Positions 45,178 through 53,620 of a stretch of DNA of 64,000 nucleotides are shown here, in pieces. Numbering within the stretch: the first letter of the stretch is position 1; every line of letters begins with the position of its first letter. The translations under genes were made by a program, and so were the position numbers. The DNA comes from Pelolinea submarina (GTDB taxonomy: Bacteria > Chloroflexota > Anaerolineae > Anaerolineales > Anaerolineaceae), in assembly GCF_003966975.1 (NCBI RefSeq), contig NZ_AP018437.1, forward strand, positions 1,364,001 to 1,428,000, written 5' to 3'. The notes under the pieces are model-generated. The model was not told the DNA's origin and searched no databases. It saw only the letters and a program-made list of their open reading frames with translations.

Positions 45178-45206
45178 TTGACAGATGTAATAGGATGGTA
45201 TAAAAT
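45178..45206 (+). promoter_or_regulatory. Promoter of the aromatic amino acid operon
   Basis: A perfect TTGACA (45178-45183) and TAAAAT (45201-45206) are 17 bases apart. The start would fall near 45213, only about four bases before the leader peptide ATG, so that message would be nearly leaderless. Confidence 0.8.
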
Positions 45207-45216
45207 AGCGCCCAAC

Positions 45217-45303
45217 ATGAACAATTCTTATCGCTTCTTTTTTAGCTACTATTTTTATTACGGCTCCAGTCACCGGACGCCGTTTGTGGCGCTTAAGCGA
45301 TAG
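45217..45303 (+). CDS. Phe/Tyr-rich leader peptide of a transcription attenuator
   Basis: A 28-codon reading frame. Residues 5-15 read YRFFFSYYFYY: nine of eleven are Phe or Tyr. In all it holds five Phe and five Tyr codons. It ends TAG at 45301-45303, 25 bases before a strong terminator, and the aroH start follows. This is the layout of PheL-type leaders: ribosome stalling at the run of aromatic codons when charged tRNA is scarce prevents terminator formation. No Shine-Dalgarno site is seen; the promoter position suggests leaderless translation, as known for the trp leader of Sinorhizobium. I see a CGCC/GGCG hairpin inside the coding part (45278-45291) and a GGCTC (45262-45266) that could pair with GAGCC of the terminator arm as antiterminator; that pairing is tentative. 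Confidence 0.85.
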   Translation: MNNSYRFFFSYYFYYGSSHRTPFVALKR

Positions 45304-45328
45304 GTAAAATAAAAATACCTGTATATCG

Positions 45329-45363
45329 AAAGAGCGAGCCAAACGGCTCGCTCTTTTTGTTTT
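45329..45363 (+). terminator. Attenuator terminator before aroH
   Basis: A 12-bp perfect stem (AAAGAGCGAGCC with its complement) around AAAC, followed by TTTTTGTTTT. It lies between the leader peptide and aroH, so read-through must be regulated for the operon to be expressed. Confidence 0.9.
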
Positions 45364-45373
45364 AGGAGCAGAC

Positions 45374-45772
45374 ATGAGCATGCGAGGAATACGCGGCGCA
45401 ACCACAATTGAATCCGATACCAGCGCGAATGTGCTTTCCGCTACGCGCGAATTGCTGGAAACCATGCTGACCGCCAATCCCGGTTTGGAACCTGCCGACA
45501 TTGGCAGCGCCATTTTCACTGTTACGGAAGATATCTGCTCGGCCTTCCCCGCGCGCGCCGCGCGCGACCTGGGTTGGGCGGGCGTGCCCATGCTGGATGC
45601 GCGCGAAATCCCGGTGCCGGGCAGCCTGCCGCTGTGCATCCGCGTGCTGCTGCAATGGAACACCGCCAGAGAACAGAGTGAGATTAGCCACATTTATTTG
45701 CGCGGCGCGTGTGCGCTGCGCCCCGATTTGGAATTATCCACGCTTGATATTACTGAAGATGAGAAAAGATAG
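45374..45772 (+). CDS. aroH: Chorismate mutase, AroH type
   Basis: A 132-residue trimeric AroH-type mutase: MRGIRGATTIESDT at the start, FTVTEDICSAFPARAAR in the middle and LPLCIRVLLQWNT before the C-terminus match the family, including active-site Arg and Cys residues. It turns chorismate into prephenate for both PheA and TyrA. AGGAGC precedes the ATG; the gene begins eleven bases after the attenuator terminator. Confidence 0.94.
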   Translation: MSMRGIRGATTIESDTSANVLSATRELLETMLTANPGLEPADIGSAIFTVTEDICSAFPARAARDLGWAGVPMLDAREIPVPGSLPLCIRVLLQWNTAREQSEISHIYLRGACALRPDLELSTLDITEDEKR

Positions 45773-45781
45773 GAGTTTGCC

Positions 45782-46840
45782 ATGATGATCATAATGCAGC
45801 CGGGTGCCACCCGCGAACAAATTTCAACCGTAATCGACCGCGTTCATGCCAACCGTATGGAAGCCCACACCAATGTGGGTACGCGCCAGACCATTATCGG
45901 TGTTGTGGGAGACCGCCACAACGTTCCAGCCGACCAGTTCGAATCCCTGCCGAATGTGCAGTCGGTGGAACCGGTGTTGAAATCTTACGAATTGGCTTCA
46001 CGCCAATTTCATCCGGAAAATTCCGTCTTTTCGCTGGGTGGTTTCACCATCGGCGGCGATGAAATTCCCGTTATTGCCGGCCCCTGCTCGGTGGAATCCC
46101 GCCAGCAGATCCTGGAGACCGCTCAGGCAGTGAAAGAAGCCGGCGCCAACGCGCTGCGCGGCGGCGTATTCAAGCCGCGCCAGTCGCCTTACTCTTTCCA
46201 GGGGTTGGGCGAAGAAGGCCTGGAATACATGGCCGAAGCCCGTGCACTGACCGGCCTTCCGTTGGTGGTCGAAGTCATGGCGGAATCGCAATTACCGCTG
46301 ATGAGCAAGTATGTGGATATGTTGCAAATTGGCGCGCGTAATATGCAGAATTACAGCCTGCTGCGCGCAGTGGGCGAGACGCATATCCCTGTGCTGCTCA
46401 AGCGCGGTTTGAGCGCCACAATTGACGATCTGCTCAACGCAGCCGAGTACATTTTGTTCGGCGGCAACAACCGTGTGGTGTTGTGCGAACGCGGCATTCG
46501 CACCTTCGAAACCGCCACGCGCAATACCACCGATATCAACGCCATCCCGGTCTTGAAGTCGCTTTCACATCTGCCGGTAGTGTTGGATCCCAGCCATTCC
46601 ACCGGACATACTTCGTTCGTCTCGGCAGTGGCCAAAGCGGCCGTGGCAGCCGGCGCGGACGGCATCATCGTGGAAGTGCACCCCGACCCGGAGCATGCCT
46701 TCTCCGACGGCCAGCAGTCGCTGAAGCCGGAAGAGTTCGCCCGCCTGGTCAAACAGGTCAAGGCAGTGGCCGAAGCAGTCGACCGCACGCTGGTACCGGA
46801 AGAGACTCCCTTTTTTCCCAACGGAGTCATAAATGGATGA
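45782..46840 (+). CDS. aroF: 3-deoxy-7-phosphoheptulonate synthase (type I-beta)
   Basis: A 352-residue DAHP synthase. An N-terminal ferredoxin-like/ACT-type domain of about 70 residues precedes the barrel, as in the Thermotoga enzyme, where it mediates Tyr/Phe feedback. Barrel motifs include [30 protein letters not shown] and DPSHSTGH. It catalyses the first step of the shikimate pathway from phosphoenolpyruvate and erythrose-4-phosphate. It overlaps tyrA by eight bases. Confidence 0.95.
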   Translation: MMIIMQPGATREQISTVIDRVHANRMEAHTNVGTRQTIIGVVGDRHNVPADQFESLPNVQSVEPVLKSYELASRQFHPENSVFSLGGFTIGGDEIPVIAGPCSVESRQQILETAQAVKEAGANALRGGVFKPRQSPYSFQGLGEEGLEYMAEARALTGLPLVVEVMAESQLPLMSKYVDMLQIGARNMQNYSLLRAVGETHIPVLLKRGLSATIDDLLNAAEYILFGGNNRVVLCERGIRTFETATRNTTDINAIPVLKSLSHLPVVLDPSHSTGHTSFVSAVAKAAVAAGADGIIVEVHPDPEHAFSDGQQSLKPEEFARLVKQVKAVAEAVDRTLVPEETPFFPNGVING

Positions 46841-47684
46841 GCCGGGGTTTAAATTGAGCGAAGCAAACGTGGCTGTCATCGGCCTGGGGTTAATGGGCGG
46901 ATCCATGGCACTTGCGCTGCGGGATCACTGCCGGCAGCTTAAGGGTCTGGATGTTGACCCTGATACCCTGAGCCTGGCCGAACAGATGAACCTGGTGCAG
47001 ACTGCCAGCAGCGATCCGCGGGTGGTGCTGAACGATGCCGATTTGGTCATTTTGGCCTGTCCGGTGCCGGCTATCCTGAGCTGGCTGGAACAGCTGCCCG
47101 CGTATATCCAGCAGCCCTGTGTGGTGATAGACCTGGGTTCTTCCAAGCGTACCATTCTGACCGGTATGCAGGAATTACCGCTCAATTTTGATCCCATCGG
47201 CGCGCATCCCATTTGCGGAAAAGAGACACTTTCGCTGCGCAACGCCGAGGGCGGTCTTTACCGCGGCGCGACCATGGCGGTTACTCCGCTGGAACGCAGC
47301 GGTTTGAATGCGAACCAAGCCGTGCGGCAGCTGGTCGCAGCGTTGGAAGCGCAAATGGTTGTTGAAGAAGCTGCCCAACACGATCGGGCTCTGGCGGCCA
47401 CCAGCCATTTGCCTTATGTGCTCTCGAGCGCGCTGGTGCTGGCGACACCCCCGGATGTGGAACGCTTTATCGGGCCCGGCTTTCGCTCGACTGCCCGCCT
47501 GGCCGGAACGCCTGCCAGCATGATGTTGGGTGTGTTGGAAACCAACCGCGACCAGGTATTGGAACGCCTCAAAGATTTCCGGGCAGCCTTGGGCCAACTG
47601 GAGCAGGCGCTTGAAAGGGATGACATGCCCGCTTTGCAGACCCTGCTGGATAGCGCCCAAAGCCGCTATCAAACTCTTTTGTAA
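46833..47684 (+). CDS. tyrA: Prephenate dehydrogenase
   Basis: A 283-residue NAD-dependent dehydrogenase. The Rossmann motif is [12 protein letters not shown]; the catalytic histidine region is GAHPICGKE, and [19 protein letters not shown] is the conserved helical block. No ACT or mutase domain is attached, so control probably lies at the DAHP synthase and at transcription. GGAG is seven bases before the ATG, inside the end of aroF. Confidence 0.93.
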   Translation: MDEPGFKLSEANVAVIGLGLMGGSMALALRDHCRQLKGLDVDPDTLSLAEQMNLVQTASSDPRVVLNDADLVILACPVPAILSWLEQLPAYIQQPCVVIDLGSSKRTILTGMQELPLNFDPIGAHPICGKETLSLRNAEGGLYRGATMAVTPLERSGLNANQAVRQLVAALEAQMVVEEAAQHDRALAATSHLPYVLSSALVLATPPDVERFIGPGFRSTARLAGTPASMMLGVLETNRDQVLERLKDFRAALGQLEQALERDDMPALQTLLDSAQSRYQTLL

Positions 47685-47699
47685 GACAAGGAATTATTA

Positions 47700-49019
47700 A
47701 TGCAATCGGAACCTGTAACACAAGCTGTATCCTCTCTCCCTATTGTCCCCATCGCGCACCCGCTCAATGCCAGCCTGCGTGTTCCGGGATCCAAATCCAT
47801 CACCAACCGCGCGCTGTTGCTGGCCGCCCTGGCGGAAGGCATCACGCGCTTGCATAATGCCCTTTTTTCAGATGACTCGCTCTATCTGGTTTCGGCCCTG
47901 CAGGGGCTGGGCTTTAATGTTGAAATCAATCCGAAAGAAGCCATCATGACCGTCAATGGTCTGGGCGGGCGCATTCCCGCCGGCCACGCTGACCTTTACA
48001 TCGGCAACGCGGGCACCACCGCGCGCTTTCTGACCGCTTTCCTGACATTGGGGCAAGGGGATTACGTGTTGGATGGCGAGGCGCGCATGCGCGAACGTCC
48101 CATCGGCGATCTGGTCGCCGCATTGGAACAATTGGGCGCGCAAGTCAGCGCAACCCCGAACCAGGGCATGCTTTGCCCGCCGGTCAGCATCCACGCCAAT
48201 GGATTGCCCGGCGGCCGGGCAGCCATTGCCGGGGATATTTCTTCGCAGTTTTTATCCGCCTTATTAATGGTGGCGCCTTACGCGCGCGAAGGCGTGGCTT
48301 TGGAAATCACCACCGATCTAAATTCTCAACCTTACGTAGGTATGACCCTGGGTTTGATGGCGGAGTTCGGTGTGGTGGTGGAGCATGAAGATTTCCACCG
48401 ATTCAGCATCATACCAACCCAATACAGCCCGCGCGAAGCGTTTTGGATTGAGCCGGATGCTTCGGCCGCGGCCACTTTCTTTGCCGCGCCGGCTCTGTGC
48501 GGCGGCAGTGTGTGCGTGGAAGGGTTGGGCCGTTTCTCTGCCCAGGGAGACATTCGCTTTTTGGAAGTCTTAGCCCAAATGGGCTGCGGCATTCAGGAAG
48601 GGACACAAGGCATCACTGTCAGTGCGCCTCCATCCGGGCAAGCCTTGCAGGGCGTGGATGTGGACATGAGTACCATGCCGGATACCGCCCAAACGCTGGC
48701 GGTTGTGGCGCCCTTTGCATCTTCCCCCACCCACATTCGCGGCATTGCTTCGGCGCGCTATAAAGAATGCGACCGTATTTCCGCGACTGTCACGGAACTG
48801 CGCCGGCTGGGCGTGCAGGTGGATGAACATCAGGACGGCATGACGATTTACCCGGCACAAACGATCCAACCGGCAGCTATCCAAACCTATAATGACCACC
48901 GCATGGCTATGGCATTTTCGCTGTTGGGGCTACGCGCGCCGGGCGTTCAAATCGAAAACCCGGGCTGCGTCTCGAAGACTTTCCCGGAGTTTTTCCAGGT
49001 ATTAGAGCTGCTGCGATGA
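47700..49019 (+). CDS. aroA: 5-enolpyruvylshikimate-3-phosphate synthase
   Basis: A 439-residue EPSP synthase. PGSKSITNRALLLAAL, GNAGTTARFL, RERPIGDLVAAL, GDISSQFLSALL and ARYKECDRI are the family's substrate-binding blocks. The PEP-site block reads GNAGTTAR, the common glyphosate-sensitive class I form, although class cannot be fixed by eye. Preceded by AAGGA; the stop overlaps aroE (ATGA). Confidence 0.95.
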   Translation: MQSEPVTQAVSSLPIVPIAHPLNASLRVPGSKSITNRALLLAALAEGITRLHNALFSDDSLYLVSALQGLGFNVEINPKEAIMTVNGLGGRIPAGHADLYIGNAGTTARFLTAFLTLGQGDYVLDGEARMRERPIGDLVAALEQLGAQVSATPNQGMLCPPVSIHANGLPGGRAAIAGDISSQFLSALLMVAPYAREGVALEITTDLNSQPYVGMTLGLMAEFGVVVEHEDFHRFSIIPTQYSPREAFWIEPDASAAATFFAAPALCGGSVCVEGLGRFSAQGDIRFLEVLAQMGCGIQEGTQGITVSAPPSGQALQGVDVDMSTMPDTAQTLAVVAPFASSPTHIRGIASARYKECDRISATVTELRRLGVQVDEHQDGMTIYPAQTIQPAAIQTYNDHRMAMAFSLLGLRAPGVQIENPGCVSKTFPEFFQVLELLR

Positions 49020-49867
49020 TCCTTTTGGGACTGATTGGTTTTCCGCTGGAGCACAGCCTTTCGCCCAGGATCCATCAGGCTGCCTTGGATTATGCTCCAT
49101 TAGAGGGAAGCTATGAGCTTTTTCCGATAGCGCCGGATAACCTGAGCGAATTAAAAATCTTATTGGAGCGATTGCGTGTAGGGGAGATCAGCGGCTTAAA
49201 CGTAACCATTCCCCATAAGCAGACCGTCATTCCTTTGCTGGATGACCTGACTGCTGAAGCCCGGGCCATCGGTGCGGTCAATACCATTTCCTGCCGGGAT
49301 GGAAAGCTGATCGGAGCTAATACGGATGCGCCCGGCTTCCTGGCGGATTTGCAGCAGGCTTTTGCGCGTAAGCCCTGGGAGCTGGCCGATCAAAAAAATG
49401 CGCTGGTCCTGGGAGCGGGCGGCGCCGCGCGCGCGGTAGTTTCCGCCCTACTGTCGGATGGCTGGCAGGTTGCAATTGCCGCCCGCCGGCCGGAACAGGC
49501 CGAAGCGCTGGCTGCGGAAGTGTCCAGCGGTAAAACAGCCGTTTCCGTTGCAGCTTTGCAGCCGGCGTCATTGCGTGCGCTCAGCGCGGACTTGACCCTG
49601 CTGGTTAACACCACGCCCCTTGGCATGTTCCCGCGAGTGGATGCCTGTCCATGGCCGCAGGGACTGGCACTGCCGCCGCAAGCGGCGGTCTATGACCTGG
49701 TCTACAACCCGCGCGAAACCCAACTGGTTCGTAATGCGCGGACGGCGGGTCTGCCGGCATGCGGTGGATTGGGTATGCTGCTGGAGCAGGCAGCCTTATC
49801 ATTTAAAATCTGGACAAATTGTTCAGTCCCGCGCTCGGTTTGGGCGGCGGCTGTGGAGGATTTATGA
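49016..49867 (+). CDS. aroE: Shikimate dehydrogenase
   Basis: A 283-residue NADP-dependent enzyme. GFPLEHSLSPRIHQAAL and NVTIPHKQTV carry shikimate-binding serines and the catalytic lysine, GANTDAPGF the Asn/Asp pair, and VLGAGGAARAVVSALL the nucleotide loop. The nucleotide loop is followed by AARRPEQAEAL, whose Arg residues suit NADP. Overlaps by four bases at both ends. Confidence 0.95.
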   Translation: MILLGLIGFPLEHSLSPRIHQAALDYAPLEGSYELFPIAPDNLSELKILLERLRVGEISGLNVTIPHKQTVIPLLDDLTAEARAIGAVNTISCRDGKLIGANTDAPGFLADLQQAFARKPWELADQKNALVLGAGGAARAVVSALLSDGWQVAIAARRPEQAEALAAEVSSGKTAVSVAALQPASLRALSADLTLLVNTTPLGMFPRVDACPWPQGLALPPQAAVYDLVYNPRETQLVRNARTAGLPACGGLGMLLEQAALSFKIWTNCSVPRSVWAAAVEDL

Positions 49868-51033
49868 GCTTACGATTATTGACTGCGGGTGAATCGCATG
49901 GACCGGCTTTGACAGCCATTCTGGACGGCATGCCGGCCGGGCTGCCGCTGGACGCGGCTGTGATTGACCGTGAATTGGCGCGCCGCCAGAAGGGGTTTGG
50001 CGCGGGCGGGCGTATGAAGATCGAAAAGGACAAAGTACGCATCCTGGGCGGGGTCATGGGCGGCCAGACCACCGGAGGGCCTTTGGCGCTGCTGGCGGAG
50101 AATGCCGATCATAAGAATTGGCAGGGCAATGCGGTTGACCCCATGAGCGCCCCGCGCCCCGGGCACGCCGATTTGACCGGCGCGCTGAAATATGGCTATC
50201 ATGACCTGCGGCCGGCGCTGGAGCGCTCCTCGGCGCGCGAGACCACCATGCGTGTGGCGGCCGGAGCGGTGTGCAAGCATTTCCTGGCGCAGTTCGGCAT
50301 CCGTGTGGGCGGTTATGTGTGCGCCATCGGCAGCGTTGAAGCGGACATAAAGGACAAGGAGTTGTGGCAGCTGTATGAAGCCGCGGAAGCGGATGACCAG
50401 CGCTGCCCGGACCCACAGGCAGCGCAAGCCATCCGCGCCGAGATCCAGGCGGCCATAGACAGCGGCGATTCGCTGGGCGGGCAGATTGAGCTGTTCGCGC
50501 TGAACCTGCCGGTTGGGTTGGGCAGCTTCGTGCAGTGGGACCGCCGCCTGGAAGCGCGCCTGGCGCACGCGCTCATGTCGGTGCAGGCCATCAAGGGTTT
50601 CGAGGTAGGCGATGGCTTTGCCATCAGCCGCCTGCCGGGCACGCGTGCGCATGATGATATTGACCTGAATGGAAGCTCGCTGCAGCGGGCCAGCAACCAT
50701 GCCGGCGGAATCGAGGGCGGTATTTCCAATGGACAGCCGCTGCTGCTGCGGGTGGCCATGAAGCCCATTGCCACCACGCTCAGCCCGCACAAGACTGTCG
50801 ATCTAGCCAACGGGACGGCGGGTCCGACCCGTTATGAGCGTTCGGATTACTGCCCGGTGCCGCGCGCGGTACCGGTGCTGGAAGCTATGCTGGCGCTGGC
50901 TTTAGCGGATGTGTTAATTGAAAAATTGGGCGGCGATTCGCTGGCGGAAATGCAGCCGCGTTTCGCTGCATTGAAACAGGCCCGTTTGGAAGACCTGGCC
51001 ATGGATAACCGGCCGGTGGTATGGTGGGAGTAG
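49864..51033 (+). CDS. aroC: Chorismate synthase
   Basis: A 389-residue FMN-dependent enzyme. LTAGESHGPALTAILDGMPAG at the start, RPGHADLTGALKYG and RSSARETTMRVAAGA (with the His and Arg residues of the active site), and GIEGGISNGQP are invariant blocks. ATG 49864 overlaps the aroE stop (ATGA); a longer frame begins inside aroE and has no support. Confidence 0.95.
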   Translation: MSLRLLTAGESHGPALTAILDGMPAGLPLDAAVIDRELARRQKGFGAGGRMKIEKDKVRILGGVMGGQTTGGPLALLAENADHKNWQGNAVDPMSAPRPGHADLTGALKYGYHDLRPALERSSARETTMRVAAGAVCKHFLAQFGIRVGGYVCAIGSVEADIKDKELWQLYEAAEADDQRCPDPQAAQAIRAEIQAAIDSGDSLGGQIELFALNLPVGLGSFVQWDRRLEARLAHALMSVQAIKGFEVGDGFAISRLPGTRAHDDIDLNGSSLQRASNHAGGIEGGISNGQPLLLRVAMKPIATTLSPHKTVDLANGTAGPTRYERSDYCPVPRAVPVLEAMLALALADVLIEKLGGDSLAEMQPRFAALKQARLEDLAMDNRPVVWWE

Positions 51034-51035
51034 GC

Positions 51036-52580
51036 ATGCATATCTTCCTGTATGGCCCTTCCGGCAGCGGAAAATCCACCCTGGGATCGCTTTTAGCCCA
51101 GGACCTGGAAATGCCTTTTCTCGATTTGGATGCAAACATCGAAGCGCACGTAGGCATGCCTATCTCCAGTATCATGCGTGCGCGGGGCGAAGAAACCTTC
51201 CGCGATCTGGAAAGCCTGGCTTTGAAAGACAGCGTCAATCAGCCTGTGCAAGTGATTGCCCTGGGCGGCGGTGCGCTGCTGCGGGCGGAGAACCGCGCCT
51301 TAGCGGAAGCGCACGGGCAGGTAATTTTTCTTGAGACAGATCCCGCGGTATTGATCGAACGCCTTAAACAGGATAAAAATCAACGCCCGCTGCTGGCAGG
51401 TGAGTTGGAAAGTTCGCTGCGTTCCCTGCTGCGTGAGCGCGAGGATCATTATGGCTCGTTCCCGCTGCGCGTAAACACAGGAATGGAGCCTGGAAGAATA
51501 TTGCCGAACATCCGCACCCTGCTGGGGCGCCACCGCTTACGTGCCATGGGCGCACCCTATGATGTGGTCGTGCATGAAGGCGGGTTGGACGATATTGGCA
51601 ATCTGCTGACTTCGCGCGGCTGCGGCGGGACGGCGCTGCTGGTCAGCGATGAACACGTCGCGCCGCTGTATGCTGACTGTGTTCTGGCTTCTCTGCAAAA
51701 AGCCGGCTTCTCAGTCGAGTTAACTGTTATCCCCAGCGGAGAAGACCATAAAACAGTCGATACGGTGGCGGCATTATGGCGGGCGGCTTTAGCGGCCGGG
51801 TTGGACCGCAAGAGCACTATGCTGGCTTTGGGCGGCGGGGTGGTCAGCGACCTGACCGGTTTCGCGGCTGCCACCTTCATGCGCGGCTGTAATTGGGCGG
51901 TACTGCCGACTACGCTGTTGTCTATGGTGGATGCCAGCATCGGCGGCAAGACCGGCTTCGATCTGCCTGAGGGCAAGAACCTGGCCGGCGCTTTTTATCC
52001 GCCGCGTTTGGTGCTGGCCGATCCGCAGGTGTTGTCCACGCTGCCGCGGCGTGAGCTGCGCGGCGGCCTGGCTGAGGTGCTCAAGCATGGCGTGATAGCG
52101 GACCCTGTCTTGTTTGACCTGTGCGCGCAGGGCGAGGCGGCCGTCATGCAGGCCTTGTCCCAGGTGGTGAAACGGGCAGTGGCCGTCAAAGTGCAGGTGA
52201 TCGAACAGGATCCTTACGAACATGGCATCCGTGCAGCCCTGAACTTCGGCCACACGGTAGGCCACGCGGTTGAGCTGATTAGTGCGTATAGCCTTCAACA
52301 CGGCGAGGCAGTTGCCATTGGCATGGCAGCCGAAACAAAGCTGGCTGAAAAGCTGGGAATAGCGCAGATTGGGCTGGCCCGGCAGATCACGGATGCATTG
52401 GCAGGAGTGGGGCTGCCGGTGGCGATCCCTTCCGGCTTTGCCCCGGAAGAATTAGTGAACGCCATGCGCGTGGATAAGAAGAAAGCGGACGGGGTGGTGC
52501 GCTTTGCCCTGCCGGTAAAAATCGGTGAGGTCAAGCCGGGCGTCGCCATCGACGACCTGATGCTGGCTTTGGAGGAATAA
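51036..52580 (+). CDS. aroKB: Bifunctional shikimate kinase / 3-dehydroquinate synthase
   Basis: A 514-residue fusion. Residues 1-165 are a shikimate kinase (Walker A GPSGSGKST at 7-15, FLDLDANIE, RARGEETFRDLE, ALGGGALLR). Residues about 170-514 are dehydroquinate synthase (PSGEDHKT, LALGGGVVSDLTGFAA, TTLLSMVDASIGGKTG, NFGHTVGHAVE with metal-binding His). The catalysed steps are 2 and 5 of the pathway and not adjacent, so the fusion gives shared expression rather than channelling. Similar AroKB fusions are known in Thermotoga. ATG 51036 follows GGGAG; an in-frame ATG at 51021 lies within aroC and lacks a site. Confidence 0.94.
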   Translation: MHIFLYGPSGSGKSTLGSLLAQDLEMPFLDLDANIEAHVGMPISSIMRARGEETFRDLESLALKDSVNQPVQVIALGGGALLRAENRALAEAHGQVIFLETDPAVLIERLKQDKNQRPLLAGELESSLRSLLREREDHYGSFPLRVNTGMEPGRILPNIRTLLGRHRLRAMGAPYDVVVHEGGLDDIGNLLTSRGCGGTALLVSDEHVAPLYADCVLASLQKAGFSVELTVIPSGEDHKTVDTVAALWRAALAAGLDRKSTMLALGGGVVSDLTGFAAATFMRGCNWAVLPTTLLSMVDASIGGKTGFDLPEGKNLAGAFYPPRLVLADPQVLSTLPRRELRGGLAEVLKHGVIADPVLFDLCAQGEAAVMQALSQVVKRAVAVKVQVIEQDPYEHGIRAALNFGHTVGHAVELISAYSLQHGEAVAIGMAAETKLAEKLGIAQIGLARQITDALAGVGLPVAIPSGFAPEELVNAMRVDKKKADGVVRFALPVKIGEVKPGVAIDDLMLALEE

Positions 52581-52582
52581 AC

Positions 52583-53017
52583 ATGAAAATTTTGGTATTG
52601 CACGGGCCCAATCTCAATTTGACCGGCACGCGCGAGCCGGACGTCTATGGCTCGGTCACGCTGGACGAGATCAACACGCGCTTGGTGAAGCTGGGTAAAG
52701 AGCTGGGCGCGGAAGTGACCTACCGGCAGTCCAACCAGGAAGGCGTGCTGATTGACGCGCTGCACGACGCGCGCGGATGGGCGGATGGTGTGGTGCTCAA
52801 CGCCGGCGGGTACACGCATACCTCCGTGGCGCTGCGCGACGCGGTGTCCGCTGTCGCTATCCCGGTGGTGGAAGTGCACATGTCCAATATCTATGCCCGC
52901 GAGACATTCCGCCATCACTCCTATCTTTCGCCGATATGCGTTGGCTCGATCTGTGGTTTCGGTTGGCGTTCATACACCTTGGGGTTGGAAGCATTGATTG
53001 ACCGCATTAAAGGTTAA
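52583..53017 (+). CDS. aroQ: 3-dehydroquinate dehydratase, type II
   Basis: A 144-residue dodecameric type II dehydratase: HGPNLNLTGTREPDVYG, the flexible lid with catalytic Arg and Tyr, QSNQEG, LNAGGYTHTSVALRDA and EVHMSNIYARETFRHHS with the catalytic histidine. GGAGG stands before the ATG, two bases after the aroKB stop. It closes the operon; no clear terminator follows, only the repeat-rich gap. Confidence 0.95.
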   Translation: MKILVLHGPNLNLTGTREPDVYGSVTLDEINTRLVKLGKELGAEVTYRQSNQEGVLIDALHDARGWADGVVLNAGGYTHTSVALRDAVSAVAIPVVEVHMSNIYARETFRHHSYLSPICVGSICGFGWRSYTLGLEALIDRIKG

Positions 53018-53620
53018 GTATTTATCCGTGTCCATCTGTGTTTATAAAAATAGGCCGAGATTCCTCGTCACTGCGTTCCTCGGAATGACACGAGAAGAAT
53101 TTAGTATGCCCCACGCAAGAATGCGTGGGCTATAAGCTTCGAAACATCACGCAAAATGATCTCAGTAATGTCATCCTGACGAGCGCCTGTTCTCTGGCGC
53201 GAGGAATGGATCTCGGCCAGATAAACCATTCCCTGTAGGGCGGGATTCTATCCCGCCAATATTTATATCTTCAGGCAACATGTCTCACAAAGGAATGCGT
53301 GACTTGTGGTTATTAATTAATAATCAAGATGTGCTTTCCGCTTAGAAAAGAATAAGACCTGCCTTTTTGCGTGCAATTTTCCCCTCACCTCTGATTCTCT
53401 CTCCGTGGGGGAGAGGAAGTCCGCTTATCTGTGTTTATCATTATGCGCTTATTCTAAGAAGTCCACGGCTATCGCAATGATCCTTGTGAAAAGTATCTAA
53501 TATCAATAAAAATATCTGTGTTCATCTGTGGCTAAAAAACTCAAGTTCTAATCTTTTCTTAACACAGTTCGTTCTCTTTTCCCATACAATAAAAACCATC
53601 TAAACAATGATGGAGTAAAT
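53018..53620. repeat. Gene-free, repeat-rich intergenic region
   Basis: About 600 bases with no credible gene. It contains a MITE-like element (53053-53218), perfect palindromes CCCACGCA-AGAA-TGCGTGGG (53110-53129) and GGCGGGAT-TCT-ATCCCGCC (53239-53257), a REP-like CTCTCTCC-GTG-GGGGAGAG (53397-53415), and ATCTGTGTNN decamers at 53024-53043, 53427-53436 and 53514-53533. Each looks like a dispersed genomic repeat; only one window is available, so copy number is not seen. Confidence 0.7.
53053..53218. mobile_element. Possible MITE-like element with terminal inverted repeats
   Basis: GGCCGAGAT at 53053-53061 is repeated inverted at 53210-53218. The similarity continues inward with TCCTCG near each end and GAATGACA / GGATGACA about 35-45 bases in, so the 166-base unit has imperfect inverted ends. 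A hairpin lies in the middle. No open frame and no clear target-site duplication are visible, hence the modest score. Confidence 0.45.

Noticed and set aside
45173..45373. T-box or ribosomal-type leader instead of a peptide attenuator
   Set aside because: There is no TGGN antiterminator bulge or T-box stem I, while the aromatic codon run, stop codon and terminator fit a peptide leader well.
53053..53218. A tRNA or other stable RNA in the aro-SDR gap
   Set aside because: The stems do not form a cloverleaf, and there is no T-loop GTTCRA consensus; the hairpins fit dispersed palindromic repeats better.
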